Origin: Conexibacter sp. DBS9H8
GTDB taxonomy: Bacteria; Actinomycetota; Thermoleophilia; Solirubrobacterales; Solirubrobacteraceae
Assembly: GCF_023330685.1 (NCBI RefSeq)
Contig: NZ_CP097128.1
Coordinates: 1,178,001-1,242,000, forward strand
DNA: 64,000 nucleotides
Direction of reading: 5' to 3'
The position numbers were made by a program, and so were the translations under genes. Shown in pieces: positions 42,131-50,569 of this stretch (position 1 is its first letter; the number at the start of each line of letters is the position of its first letter). The notes beneath the pieces were generated by a model, which saw only the letters and a program-made list of their open reading frames with translations, did not search any database and was not told the DNA's origin.

Positions 42131-43476
42131 CCTCGCATGAGCGCGGCCTGTCACAGCCACCGTTCACCCGGTTGCGGCGCTGTTTCGTGCCGGGGGAGAG
42201 GGCCGGCCATCAGGTCACCACCGCTCACTTCCAGGCCGTGTACCCGGCCGTCGCTGAGGCTGGGCTGGGCTCTGAGGGGGTTTACATCGGCCGGGACATG
42301 CATGGCGGCAGCTTCGTCTATGACCCTTGGCTGCTCTATGCCCGCGGCGTGTTGAACGACGCGAACACGCTGGTGATCGGCCGGCCTGACTTCGGCAAAT
42401 CGAGCCTGTCCAAGACCTGGCTGCTCAGATCCCGCCTGTTCGGGCGCCGCGGCGAGATCGTCGACCTCAAAGGCGAATACGAGCCACTCGTCCGAGCCTT
42501 GGGTGGGACCGTGATTCGTCTGACGCCGGGGGGCGGGACGCGTTTGAACCCGTTGACGCGGATCGGTCGGCGGGAGCTGCGGGAGAACCTGCTGGAGGCG
42601 ATCGCCAAGGCGATGCTCAACCGGCCGCTTTCACAGGCCGAAGCGATCGGACTCACCGCCGCGCTTGAAGCTGCTGACCTCGCCAGCGACGGAGCGGAGG
42701 TGTCCATCCCGGACGTCATCGAGCAACTCCGCCATCCGACAGCGCAGTTGGCAGATCGTCTCGGCGTGAGTCCCCACAGCGCGCAGGAGGAACTGCGCGA
42801 GGTCGCCCTCGCCCTCCAGCGCCTCTGCCAGGGGCCGCTGCGCGGGATGTTCGACGGACCCACAACCGCCGGAGAGGATGTCTTTGACTCCCCGGTCATC
42901 TCCCTCGATCTGTCGGAGATCACCGACGGGGTGGCGGCGGTGAACCTGCCGATCGCGATCGCGATGGTCTGCGCCGTCGCGTTCCTGGACGCCAAACGGG
43001 TCGAACGTGCCGACAGGGCCCAGCGGCTGGGTTATGAGGTCGAGAAGACGATCCGGATCAACGACGAGGCGTGGCGTGCGTTGCCGATCGCGGGCCTGGG
43101 TGACTACTACCAGGCTGCGTTCAAGCTGTCGCGCAAGACCGGGGTGCAGCACTGGCTGGTGCTGCACCGCATCTCGGACCTCCGCGCCGCCGGCGATGAG
43201 GGGTCCCGGCAACAGCGTCTCGCCGAGGGTCTGCTTGCAGATGCCTCCACGACGATCATCTACCGCCAGCACGCCCAGGAACTCCCACTCAGCACCGAGG
43301 CGCTCGGGCTGTCAGAGACCGAACGTGACCTGATCGGCTCACTCGAGCAGGGCGTCGCCCTGTGGCGAGTCGGCGGCCGTTCCTTCGAGGTTCGTCACCT
43401 CCTGTCTGACCTGGAGTGGGAGCTGATCGACACCGACCAGGCGATGGGCAGCCGGGCTCCGCTGGGGTTCGCATGA
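42127..43476 (+). CDS. VirB4-like conjugation ATPase
   Basis: 449 residues, ATGA overlap with the upstream gene. P-loop LVIGRPDFGKSSLSKTWL (Walker A GRPDFGKS) near residue 88, with GEIVDLKGEYEPLVRALGG following. Walker B region TIRINDEAWRALPI near residue 315, with a later HWLVLHRISDL sensor segment. It lacks the usual N-terminal VirB4 domain, which may be supplied by the SCO6880 protein next door. It powers substrate transfer at the inner membrane. Confidence 0.9.
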   Translation: MTSHERGLSQPPFTRLRRCFVPGERAGHQVTTAHFQAVYPAVAEAGLGSEGVYIGRDMHGGSFVYDPWLLYARGVLNDANTLVIGRPDFGKSSLSKTWLLRSRLFGRRGEIVDLKGEYEPLVRALGGTVIRLTPGGGTRLNPLTRIGRRELRENLLEAIAKAMLNRPLSQAEAIGLTAALEAADLASDGAEVSIPDVIEQLRHPTAQLADRLGVSPHSAQEELREVALALQRLCQGPLRGMFDGPTTAGEDVFDSPVISLDLSEITDGVAAVNLPIAIAMVCAVAFLDAKRVERADRAQRLGYEVEKTIRINDEAWRALPIAGLGDYYQAAFKLSRKTGVQHWLVLHRISDLRAAGDEGSRQQRLAEGLLADASTTIIYRQHAQELPLSTEALGLSETERDLIGSLEQGVALWRVGGRSFEVRHLLSDLEWELIDTDQAMGSRAPLGFA

Positions 43477-44894
43477 AAGGCCAGCCGGTCAACCTGATCT
43501 GGCTCGCGCTTGCCGGCTTGGCGGCGGGCGGGTTCGTCATTGCAGTCACGATGATCGACCGTCTCCGCGACGCCGGGCCACGCAAACGCAGCGCCCACTG
43601 GGCACGCCGCGGTGACCTCAGCACCCTGAGAGTCAAAGAGCCGCGGGCGGGACGGATCACGCTGGGCCGTCACGGCCGCGCGCTGATCGCCGCCGAGGAG
43701 CGAGCGTCGGTGCTCGTCGTGGGGCCGACCCAGTCCGGGAAGACCACGGGACTGGTGATTCCCGCGATGCGTGAGTGGGCGGGACCGGTCGTGGCAACGT
43801 CGGTCAAGACCGATCTGCTCCAAGCGACCCTCGCCGCCCGCTCTGAACTCGGTGAGGCTCGTGTCTTTGATCCCACCCAGTCCACGACGCTGAGTCATGC
43901 GGTGTGGTCGCCGCTGGCTGCGTCGACGACCTGGACCGGTGCGCGCCGCACCGCCGCGGCGCTGCTCGGTGTCGCCGACGGCGCCAGCAGCCACAGCGCC
44001 GATGACGCGTTCTGGCGACCCGCCGGCGCCCGGTACCTCGCGGCGCTGCTGTTCGCCGCCTCACAGGCGGCGAACATGACCATGGCCGATGTTCTCCACT
44101 GGATCGCAATCAGCGATTTCACGGAGCCGATCGACATCCTGTCCGACGCCCCGGCCGGGACACCGACGCCGGCGCTGGACTCAGTCACCTCCGTCCGAGA
44201 CGCTGACCCCCGGTTCACCTCGAGTCTGCTCCAGACCATCGCGACCGCCCTTGATGCCTGGCAGGAACCCCAGGTCGCTGGGGCAACGATGGGGGAATCG
44301 AAGCTCAGCGCCGACTGGCTCTTCTCCGGCGCGAACACCCTCTACATCGTGGCGCCCGCGAATGACCAGCGGCGCCTGTCCGGACTCTTCGCCGCGCTGA
44401 TCACCCATCTGGTCGCAGGGGCGTATGAGCGCAGCGCCAAGACCGGCAAGCCGATCGAGCCGGCGCTCCTGTTGGCTTTGGATGAGGTGGCGAACATCGC
44501 GCCGCTACCGAACCTGGATGAGATCGCCTCAACCGGACCGGGGCAGGGCGTGCACCTGCTCTGCGTCCTGCAGAACATCAGCCAAGGCTATGACCGCTGG
44601 GGACGGGACCGGGCCGAAACGATCATCGCCAACCACCGCGCTCGCCTGTTCTGTTCCGGCATCGGTGACCGAGCGACGCTCGACTACCTCAAGAACATCC
44701 TCGGGGAGGAGGAGATCGCGCGTATCTCCACTCAACAGCGCGGCTTGAGCCAGGGCGGCAGGACCCGCTCAACCGAGCATCGGCCCCTGGCAGCACCCAA
44801 CCGGGTCCGCCAAGCCGGGCGGTCCAGCAGCCTGCTTGTCTACGGACGCCTGGCCCCAGCGTGGATCACGCTCAGGTCCGGGAGACAGCGATGA
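43473..44894 (+). CDS. VirD4/TraG-type coupling ATPase
   Basis: 473 residues, ATGA overlap with virB4. An N-terminal membrane helix (IWLALAGLAAGGFVIAVTMI), Walker A VLVVGPTQSGKTTGLVIPAM near residue 85, Walker B PALLLALDEVANIAPLPNLD near residue 340 and the TraG-type LLCVLQNISQGYDRWGRDRA with FCSGIGDRATLDYLKNILG. Coupling proteins bring the relaxase-DNA complex to the channel. It closes the core transfer set. Confidence 0.95.
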   Translation: MKGQPVNLIWLALAGLAAGGFVIAVTMIDRLRDAGPRKRSAHWARRGDLSTLRVKEPRAGRITLGRHGRALIAAEERASVLVVGPTQSGKTTGLVIPAMREWAGPVVATSVKTDLLQATLAARSELGEARVFDPTQSTTLSHAVWSPLAASTTWTGARRTAAALLGVADGASSHSADDAFWRPAGARYLAALLFAASQAANMTMADVLHWIAISDFTEPIDILSDAPAGTPTPALDSVTSVRDADPRFTSSLLQTIATALDAWQEPQVAGATMGESKLSADWLFSGANTLYIVAPANDQRRLSGLFAALITHLVAGAYERSAKTGKPIEPALLLALDEVANIAPLPNLDEIASTGPGQGVHLLCVLQNISQGYDRWGRDRAETIIANHRARLFCSGIGDRATLDYLKNILGEEEIARISTQQRGLSQGGRTRSTEHRPLAAPNRVRQAGRSSSLLVYGRLAPAWITLRSGRQR

Positions 44895-45106
44895 CCGCTT
44901 CCTGGCGTTCGGCTCACCGGGGTTCCTCCGCTTTGACGGGAGCCGGTTGGGTTGCCGCCGCCCAGTGTCGCCGACCACTGGCAGAACGCTCCAAGGTCGC
45001 GCAGCTTTCTTCCCCTCCCCAACAGTCCGGTTTCGCGTCCTGCCAGCGGCCGGCGTTTTGGGCTATGTCAACCACCGGATCCCCACAAGGAGGGAACCAA
45101 AGATGA
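44891..45106 (+). CDS. Possible small protein between virD4 and ssb
   Basis: 71 codons, ATG overlapping the virD4 stop and running 4 bases into ssb. The composition (Arg, Ser, Gln, Pro) is unremarkable and no motif is seen. Coupling at both ends is the only support. Confidence 0.25.
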   Translation: MTASWRSAHRGSSALTGAGWVAAAQCRRPLAERSKVAQLSSPPQQSGFASCQRPAFWAMSTTGSPQGGNQR

Positions 45107-45471
45107 GCGCATCAGCACCCGCAGTCAACAACGTCATCCTCGTCGGTCACCTGACCGCCGACCCGGTCCTCAAAGAACTCGCCGATGACCGCAAGGTCTG
45201 CGCCCTGCGCCTGGCGGTGAACGACCAGAAAGGACAGCCACCGCTCTACATCGACGTCGCAACGTTCGGCTCCCAAGCCGAGGCGTGCGCCAACTACCTG
45301 GCCAAGGGCCGGGCGATCGCCGTCACCGGACGGCTCATCTACCGCGAATGGGAAGACGACAGCGGCAACCGCCGCTCCCGCCACCACGTCATCGGTCGCG
45401 TGCAGTTCGGCGGCCGCAACGACGACAGCCCCTCGACTGAAGAGGATGACCCGGGGGAGGAGGCCGCTTGA
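45103..45471 (+). CDS. ssb: Single-stranded DNA-binding protein
   Basis: 122 residues from the ATG preceded by AAGGAGGGA. OB fold: NNVILVGHLTADPVLKEL, LRLAVNDQKG, YIDVATFGSQAEACANYLAK and GRAIAVTGRLIYREWEDDSG. The acidic C-terminus (EEDDPGEEAA) lacks the classic DDIPF tip. It probably coats transferred single strands of the element rather than serving as the housekeeping SSB. Confidence 0.92.
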   Translation: MSASAPAVNNVILVGHLTADPVLKELADDRKVCALRLAVNDQKGQPPLYIDVATFGSQAEACANYLAKGRAIAVTGRLIYREWEDDSGNRRSRHHVIGRVQFGGRNDDSPSTEEDDPGEEAA

Positions 45472-45484
45472 GCTGACAGCCATG

Positions 45485-45509
45485 GGCGCCGGCCTATGAG
45501 GCCGGCGCC
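45485..45509 (+). terminator. Strong hairpin after ssb
   Basis: A perfect 10-bp GC-rich stem, GGCGCCGGCC and GGCCGGCGCC, with a 5-base loop TATGA, 13 bases after the ssb stop. No U-run follows, so it may terminate weakly or stabilise the mRNA end. Confidence 0.6.
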
Positions 45510-45526
45510 TGTCAGCCAACCGGCAC

Positions 45527-45865
45527 ATGAAGAACACCATGATCAAACAGCCGACACACACAGAGAGAGGCATTAGCCCTGACCCGATCCACGCGGTGCG
45601 GATGGTGCTCGGCGGCTGGCTTGTCCGCTACGCCGAGAACGTCGAGGACATGGGGCATCGAGTCGCTGACGTCCTCGAACGTGATCCCCTCGATCACCGC
45701 TACGCCGCCAGCAAGCTGCACTACGCGCTGACGGAATCCGTCAAAGCGTTGGCGATCGCTGACTACAAGCTGGAAGACCTGCTCGCGGATGTCAAGGAGG
45801 CGCACGAGAGCGGCGTGCGCGACCGGCAAGACCTGTCCCGCGAGTACAGGGGGAGCGGAGCATGA
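45527..45865 (+). CDS. Unrecognised element protein
   Basis: 112 residues, helical. Contains HAVRMVLGGWLVRYAENVED and HYALTESVKALAIADYKLED, suggestive of a helical bundle without membrane segments. No known family. The next gene overlaps its stop (ATGA), so it heads a coupled series running to the integrase. Confidence 0.55.
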   Translation: MKNTMIKQPTHTERGISPDPIHAVRMVLGGWLVRYAENVEDMGHRVADVLERDPLDHRYAASKLHYALTESVKALAIADYKLEDLLADVKEAHESGVRDRQDLSREYRGSGA

Positions 45866-46077
45866 CCAGCCTTCTCGAAGCTCCCGCCAGGACCTCCCGG
45901 CAACGCCCCGTCGAGCTCTGGGACATGACTGCGACCGAGCGAGCCGAGGCGATGCTGGCCGGGCGGCTCAGCTGGGATCAGTGCTGGGAGTGGGCGCGCC
46001 ACCGACCGGGGGAGGTTCCGCTGCTGAACGGCGAGTTCTGGTTCATCGCCATCAAGACCCCAGAGGCATGCGAATGA
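45862..46077 (+). CDS. Small unrecognised protein, coupled
   Basis: 71 residues, start overlapping the preceding stop and stop overlapping the primase-like start. Reads ELWDMTATERAEAMLAGRLS then WDQCWEWARHRPGEVPLLNG, with several Trp. Such short proteins are common in actinobacterial plasmids; function unknown. Confidence 0.55.
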   Translation: MTSLLEAPARTSRQRPVELWDMTATERAEAMLAGRLSWDQCWEWARHRPGEVPLLNGEFWFIAIKTPEACE

Positions 46078-47108
46078 CCCCCGACGTGCGCTCCTTCTAC
46101 GCCGCGCTCGGCATCCACCTGCCCGACTGGGCGGACCTCAACGCCTCGGTCCGTTGCTTCGCCGACTCTGGCGCTCATCAAAACGGGGACGGGCGGCCGT
46201 CTTGCTCGGTCAGCGTCATCACGGGCGCCTGGAAGTGCCATGGCTGCGGTGCCCGCGGCGGCGCATATGACGCGGCAATCGCCCGAGGCCACACGCCGCG
46301 CAGCGCCATGGACCTCATGGTCGCCTGTGGGCTGGTTGAGCCGCGGCAGCTCGCCTACCGCCGCTCCGGATCGGCTCCCGCGCGGCCGGCAGTCCTCGTG
46401 GCTTCCCAGCCGCCGCGGGTGTGCCGTCCGCTCGAGATCAGCGATCCGGACATACATCGGTGGGCAGCCGCGCTGGATGCGGACGGCGGTCTGATGCGTC
46501 GGCTGATCCTGGAACGTGCGTGGTCGCCACAGGCGATTCACGAGCTCGGAATCGGCTTTGACGGGGAACGGATCACCGTTCCGATCCGCGACGCCAACGG
46601 CGGCCTCCGGGGCCTTCTCCGCTATGACCCATTCGGCGAGCTCAGGCCTAAGGTGCTCGCCGTCCGCGGCACCCGTCTCGGGCTCATCCCACACCCGACA
46701 CGTGACCTGCGTGAGCACATCCTCCTGGCGGAGGGACCACCGGACATGATCGCGGCCCGCTCCAGCGGCGCCCCCGCGATCGCGGTGCCCGGCGCCGCTG
46801 CGTGGAGAGCTGAATGGGCGAAGGCGTTCACCGGCCGTCAGGTAACCGTGGTCATGGACTGCGACGTGCCCGGACGAGAGGCCGCGAGGCGTATTGCTCA
46901 CGACCTCGCCGGTGTCGCTCAGTCCGTAGATGTCGTCGACCTCGACGCGGAGCGAAACGACGGCTACGACCTCACCGACCGCATCCGTGAGCACCGCCGC
47001 TCAAGCCGGCACCGCAGCGGGCCAAGGCCGATCGCCTGGCCACTCGCCGTTCTGCTCGAAACCGTCAGCACCACCCGCACCCCCATGAGTCAGGAGGCAC
47101 ACACATGA
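46074..47108 (+). CDS. Primase-like protein with zinc-finger and Toprim domains
   Basis: 344 residues from the ATG in the ATGA overlap; another ATG lies two codons earlier. The N-terminal CHC2-type zinc-binding region is VRCFADSGAHQNGDGRPSCS and AWKCHGCGARGGAYDAAI. The Toprim domain has HILLAEGPPDMIAARSSG (catalytic Glu) and TVVMDCDVPGREAARRIA (DxD). This is the DnaG-like primase layout without a helicase part. It likely primes replication of the element after transfer. Confidence 0.88.
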   Translation: MTPDVRSFYAALGIHLPDWADLNASVRCFADSGAHQNGDGRPSCSVSVITGAWKCHGCGARGGAYDAAIARGHTPRSAMDLMVACGLVEPRQLAYRRSGSAPARPAVLVASQPPRVCRPLEISDPDIHRWAAALDADGGLMRRLILERAWSPQAIHELGIGFDGERITVPIRDANGGLRGLLRYDPFGELRPKVLAVRGTRLGLIPHPTRDLREHILLAEGPPDMIAARSSGAPAIAVPGAAAWRAEWAKAFTGRQVTVVMDCDVPGREAARRIAHDLAGVAQSVDVVDLDAERNDGYDLTDRIREHRRSSRHRSGPRPIAWPLAVLLETVSTTRTPMSQEAHT

Positions 47109-47359
47109 AGCCCACGCTCGACGTGATCCAGTACAGCAAGACGGCTCATGCGGCGGTTCGTGCCGCCGCCGAGCAGGAGCACGACTTCGGCGGCTGGCTC
47201 GCCGACGTCCTCGCACGCGCCGCCGCGGACCTCGGCTCTACCGACGCCCTGACGGCCGGACGCCCCGGCAGCTGGGAAGCCGGCCTGGTCCAACGGCTGG
47301 TCAAGGGCACGGTCGGATGGGACGACGAGTACCTCGCCGACTACCGATCGACTCCGTGA
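47105..47359 (+). CDS. Small unrecognised protein, coupled
   Basis: 84 residues, ATGA overlap with the primase-like gene. Reads LDVIQYSKTAHAAVRAAAEQ and a helical FGGWLADVLARAAADLGSTD, ending GWDDEYLADYRSTP. It could be a ribbon-helix-helix-like or accessory protein but no motif is decisive. It sits directly before the excisionase-like gene. Confidence 0.5.
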   Translation: MKPTLDVIQYSKTAHAAVRAAAEQEHDFGGWLADVLARAAADLGSTDALTAGRPGSWEAGLVQRLVKGTVGWDDEYLADYRSTP

Positions 47360-47724
47360 ATGGCTGGACCATGGCTGCAGTTATTCCAACGCTGGTGACG
47401 CCACGGGAGGCTGCTGTGATTGCGCGATGCTCGCTCAAGACCGTGCGGCGTGCCTACCAAGCGGGTGCATTGATCGCGCATCGAAGGCGCGGATCACGAG
47501 CAGTACTGCTTGATCGTGGGGACGTGCTCGACTGGGCGCTCGCACAACTCGTCGAGCCTGCCTGTGCTCCGATTGGCTGGTCCGACCCGGCGCCCCGGCC
47601 GCAGCAGATCGAACCGGAGCGAGCCCCTAAGCTGAGGAAGCAGATGCGGTTCGACCTGTCCGCCGACGCGCTGGGGAAGCCCGGCACCTCCGCTCGTAAT
47701 TCCGCCGCACAGCGACATGGCTGA
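47356..47724 (+). CDS. Excisionase-like helix-turn-helix protein
   Basis: 122 residues from a GTG overlapping the previous stop; an ATG five codons later is an alternative. The N-terminal HTH_17-type winged helix reads LVTPREAAVIARCSLKTVRR and YQAGALIAHRRRGSRAVLLD, then DVLDWALAQ. Excisionases of this type bend att DNA and steer the integrase to excision. It overlaps the integrase start by 8 bases, the standard xis-int layout. Confidence 0.85.
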   Translation: MNGWTMAAVIPTLVTPREAAVIARCSLKTVRRAYQAGALIAHRRRGSRAVLLDRGDVLDWALAQLVEPACAPIGWSDPAPRPQQIEPERAPKLRKQMRFDLSADALGKPGTSARNSAAQRHG

Positions 47725-49156
47725 ACCGTGGAGGAGACCGGGTCGGTGGCCCTATCAGGGTCGGCATGGGCGTAGCTGGCAGCTCGGCTATCGAGACCAT
47801 CTGGGGAAGAGCACTCGAAAAGCTTCAAGACCCGGGAGTCCGCCGACAAGTGGGTTAAGGATTACGTCCATGCGGAGCGGCGCGACCGACTCCGGGACTT
47901 TCTGCTGGGATCCGACGCGCCAGAGGTTCAGCCTGACGAGACGCCGCTTGGCGAATTGATTCGGGAATGGCTGGCGACCGATACGCATCCCGATTCATCC
48001 GGCGGGCTTGCCCCGAGCACATGGGACAGCTATCGCTACGTGGCTTCGCGTCACATCATCGGGAACCCAAAGGTACGCTTGATGAAGAGGACTGGAGAGA
48101 CGGTCGAGGTCGAACCGGCGGTCAAGCCACTTGGTCAGCGTGGCGGCTACGCGATTGGCCATCTGCCGGCCGTCGAGTTCCAGACTGCTGACACGCTCAA
48201 GCGCTGGGTTCAGGCAATGAGAGCGGCTGGCGTGAGTCCGTCCACCGAGACGAGGGCGTGGAGAGTGCTGTCGTCGGCACTGTCGTGGGCGGTGGAGTCC
48301 GACAGCTGGCCGATCTCTGCTAACGGCTGCCTTGGGATGCAGAGGCGCCGAGGCATGCGGCGTGCGTCCCGACGTGCCGGCACCGGCCGCGCTCGCCAGC
48401 CTGTCGGGAAGCGGCGTGCCGATCTCTCCTCGTGGGCACTCTCGCCACTCGCTGTCGAGCGCATCCGGCTAGCGATGCTGGCAAGACTCGAGCGAAGGTC
48501 GCCGCTGCTTGCGCTGCGCGACGCCACCGTCGTATCTGTGCAGTACGGCCTTGGAATGCGCAACCAGGAGGTCTGGGCCCTCGCGCTCGGCGATGTCGTA
48601 GGACGTCGCGCAGCTGTCCGAGAGGTACTCAGTTACGGGGTCCTTGATGCCGGCAAGACCCAGTGGGCGACCGGGCCGCTTCGGAGGCCGCCGATCGACG
48701 CTCTGTTGGCTGAGGATCTCAAGGCATGGAACGCCGCACTCGCGGCGCATGGCTATCCAACTGCCGTTGATGACTTCCTCCTGCGAGGCGACCTGGGGCG
48801 GCTTCGGCGCACCTGACGGCCACATGAGCGCAAGCCAGGCTCATACGTGGCCTGGCAGGTACTTCACCCCCGCCGTGCGCAAGGTCGCGGAGCAATGGCC
48901 GGACCAGCACGGCGAGATCGTGGGCGCGACGCCGTACTCGCTGCGCCGGGGGATGATCTCGCTCCGGATTCGCGCCGGCGAGGACCGTCAGACGATTGCG
49001 AAGCAGTGCGGCACCAGTGTCGAGATGATCGAGCGCAGCTATTCCTTCGCTCTGGAGGACCTCGAGGACGAGGGCCCAAAGCCGGCGGAGGAGGAGCGCC
49101 TCCGCGCGCGGCAGCTCGCGATGGCGAGCACTGAATTGAAGCTCCGAATCGCCTGA
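47717..49156 (+). pseudogene. Tyrosine-recombinase integrase, frameshifted
   Basis: The ATG starts MAEPWRRPGRWPYQGRHGRS. The frame breaks near 47810, and translation continues in another frame as FKTRESADKWVKDYVHAERR, a SAM-like core (LGELIREWLA) and catalytic Arg in YGLGMRNQEVWALALGD. A second break near 48800 follows DDFLLRGDLG; the C-terminus in the third frame has TPYSLRRGMISLRIRAGEDR and the nucleophile Tyr in MIERSYSFALEDL. The HxxR box has Tyr-Ser-Leu-Arg-Arg, with His replaced. With two frameshifts the element is probably fixed, unless these are read errors. It ends 200 bases from tRNA-Thr. Confidence 0.85.
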
Positions 49157-49355
49157 ACGTCGCGCCTCCTGAACGTTCGATCCTCGGCCATGGCCCGGGA
49201 TCCGGTGATCCGGTGATCCGGTAATCACAGACGGGTCCGCAGTCGCGGGGCGTTAGCTACGCTTGCCGCCAGCAGTGGTCGACCAGGAGTTTGCTGTACC
49301 CGCGCTTCCAAGAATTGGGTCGCGGGGCCGGTGATTCTGGCAATCCCCTGCATAT
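49157..49355. other. Spacer between the integrase and tRNA-Thr
   Basis: No gene. Contains a short tandem array of GATCCGGT near 49200-49222, possibly an integrase arm-binding site. Confidence 0.35.
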
Positions 49356-49428
49356 GCCGACGTAGCTCAGCTGGTAGAGCACTTCACTCGTAATGAAGGG
49401 GTCGGGGGTTCGAGTCCCCCCGTCGGCT
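49356..49428 (+). tRNA. tRNA-Thr (anticodon CGT)
   Basis: A complete cloverleaf: acceptor GCCGACG pairs with CGTCGGC, D arm GCTCAGCTGGTAGAGC, anticodon stem CTTCA/TGAAG with loop CTCGTAA, and T arm GGGGGTTCGAGTCCCCC. Anticodon CGT reads ACG. CCA is not encoded. The 3' half is duplicated at 50137-50176. Confidence 0.97.
49388..49427 (+). repeat. tRNA 3'-end direct repeat, copy 1 (att-like)
   Basis: 40 bases from the anticodon loop to the acceptor end of tRNA-Thr. They match copy 2 at 50137-50176 in 38 of 40 positions. Such repeats are the usual attachment core of tRNA-integrating elements. Confidence 0.8.
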
Positions 49429-49545
49429 TCTCAAAAGCCCTGCAAATGGCCAGTTGTGGATGTTGGTGGTGTGTCGTAGGGCCTGCCCTCCCCGTGCTGC
49501 GGGCGCTGGATCCCGGACTACCGGAGCGCTACCGTTCGTCGCTAG

Positions 49546-49764
49546 ATGAGCGAGACGCTGCAACTGACGATCGTTTACGAGGACGCCGACGACGGTTGGA
49601 TCGTTGCTTCGATCCCAGCTGTGCGTGGTGTTCACAGCCAGGGTCGTACACGTGCCGAGGCGCGCGAGAATGTGATCGACGCGCTGCAGACGATGCTGAC
49701 GCCAGACGAGGCGCTTGACACGGCCGCCGTCACTGAGCCGCTCATCTTCACGACCACAGCGTGA
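49546..49764 (+). CDS. hicB: HicB-family antitoxin
   Basis: 72 residues. The partial RNase H-like HicB fold reads LQLTIVYEDADDGWIVASIP, then AVRGVHSQGRTRAEARENVI and DALQTMLTPDEA. It neutralises HicA and represses the operon, although no C-terminal DNA-binding domain is visible. The stop overlaps the hicA start (GTGA). Antitoxin-first order is common for this subtype. Confidence 0.88.
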   Translation: MSETLQLTIVYEDADDGWIVASIPAVRGVHSQGRTRAEARENVIDALQTMLTPDEALDTAAVTEPLIFTTTA

Positions 49765-49952
49765 AACGGCGCGACTTCGAACGTCATCTGCGTGAGCATG
49801 GCTGCGAGCCGATCGGCGGAACCAAACACGAGAAGTGGCGCGGGCCCGCCGGCCCTGCGTCCGTGATCCCGCGTCATAACGAGATCGTCTGGCAGCTCGC
49901 GCGGAAGATCTGCAAGGACCTGGCAGTACCGCCGCCGGTCGCATCGCGGTAG
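49761..49952 (+). CDS. hicA: HicA-family mRNA interferase toxin
   Basis: 63 residues, GTG start. Double-stranded RNA-binding-like fold: MKRRDFERHLREHGCEPIGG, TKHEKWRGPAGPASVIPRHN, with the catalytic His in GGTKHEKW, then EIVWQLARKICKDLAVP. It cleaves mRNA when HicB is lost. With hicB it is the only clear gene pair between the two tRNA 3'-end repeats. Confidence 0.9.
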   Translation: MKRRDFERHLREHGCEPIGGTKHEKWRGPAGPASVIPRHNEIVWQLARKICKDLAVPPPVASR

Positions 49953-50136
49953 GGCCAATCGGCGATCCAGCAGGTGGGGACCCGGAACCGGCCACAGAAC
50001 CCGGAATCTGTGTCCAGATCGACAGAAATCCCCTGGTAATCCACGGGGATCTGGCCACACATGCGAAAGTGGTGCGAGTGAGAAAGCCCTGCAAATACGC
50101 GGTTGCTCGGTTGCTCGAGCGCAATGCACGATTGCC

Positions 50137-50176
50137 TCGTACTGAAGGGGTCGGCGGTTCGAGTCCCCCCGTCGGC
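50137..50176 (+). repeat. tRNA 3'-end direct repeat, copy 2 (att-like)
   Basis: Differs from copy 1 by A to C at position 6 and G to C at position 19 of 40. The tRNA 5' half is missing here, so it is not a functional gene but a likely attachment scar. Bases after it (CGAAAGCCCTG) echo the AAAAGCCCTG after copy 1. Confidence 0.8.
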
Positions 50177-50314
50177 CCTGCGAAAGCCCTGTGAGGTGGC
50201 TGCGCGGCATCGAGTTCGAGCGCGGGCGCAAACCCGGGATGGGTCAAGGGCCGGAAGCAACTGGGAGTTGACGACCCAGCGGGAGTCGAGCTGGACGGCA
50301 CCTTGTTCCCCGCC

Positions 50315-50505
50315 GTGGCGTGACCGGCCTGCGGATGGGGGAGATTCTCGCGCTGCGCTGGCGCGAGGTTGCCTTCGCGTTCTCCGTCCTCCGTCGTGCG
50401 GTTGTCGGCCAGCGACTCGATGGGGGCGTTGACCACACTGACGTCGGGAAAGGTGCGGGCGGTTCCCCTGGCACCTGCCGACGCCCGGGCGATCGCGAAA
50501 CTGCC
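50315..50505 (+). pseudogene. Second tyrosine-recombinase remnant
   Basis: TGLRMGEILALRWREVAFAF is the catalytic Arg box of a phage-type integrase. A further piece in another frame, GKVRAVPLAPADARAIAKL, matches the beta-strand region downstream (KtxxsxRxvpLxxxxxxxL). Neither the HxxR box nor the Tyr is present. It lies close to att copy 2, as expected for a decayed element end. Confidence 0.65.
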
Positions 50506-50569
50506 GCCACTACCATGTCGCGCTCGCAGACGCTCAGGTGCTATCGCTTCGCCCGCCGGGAGCCGCGCT

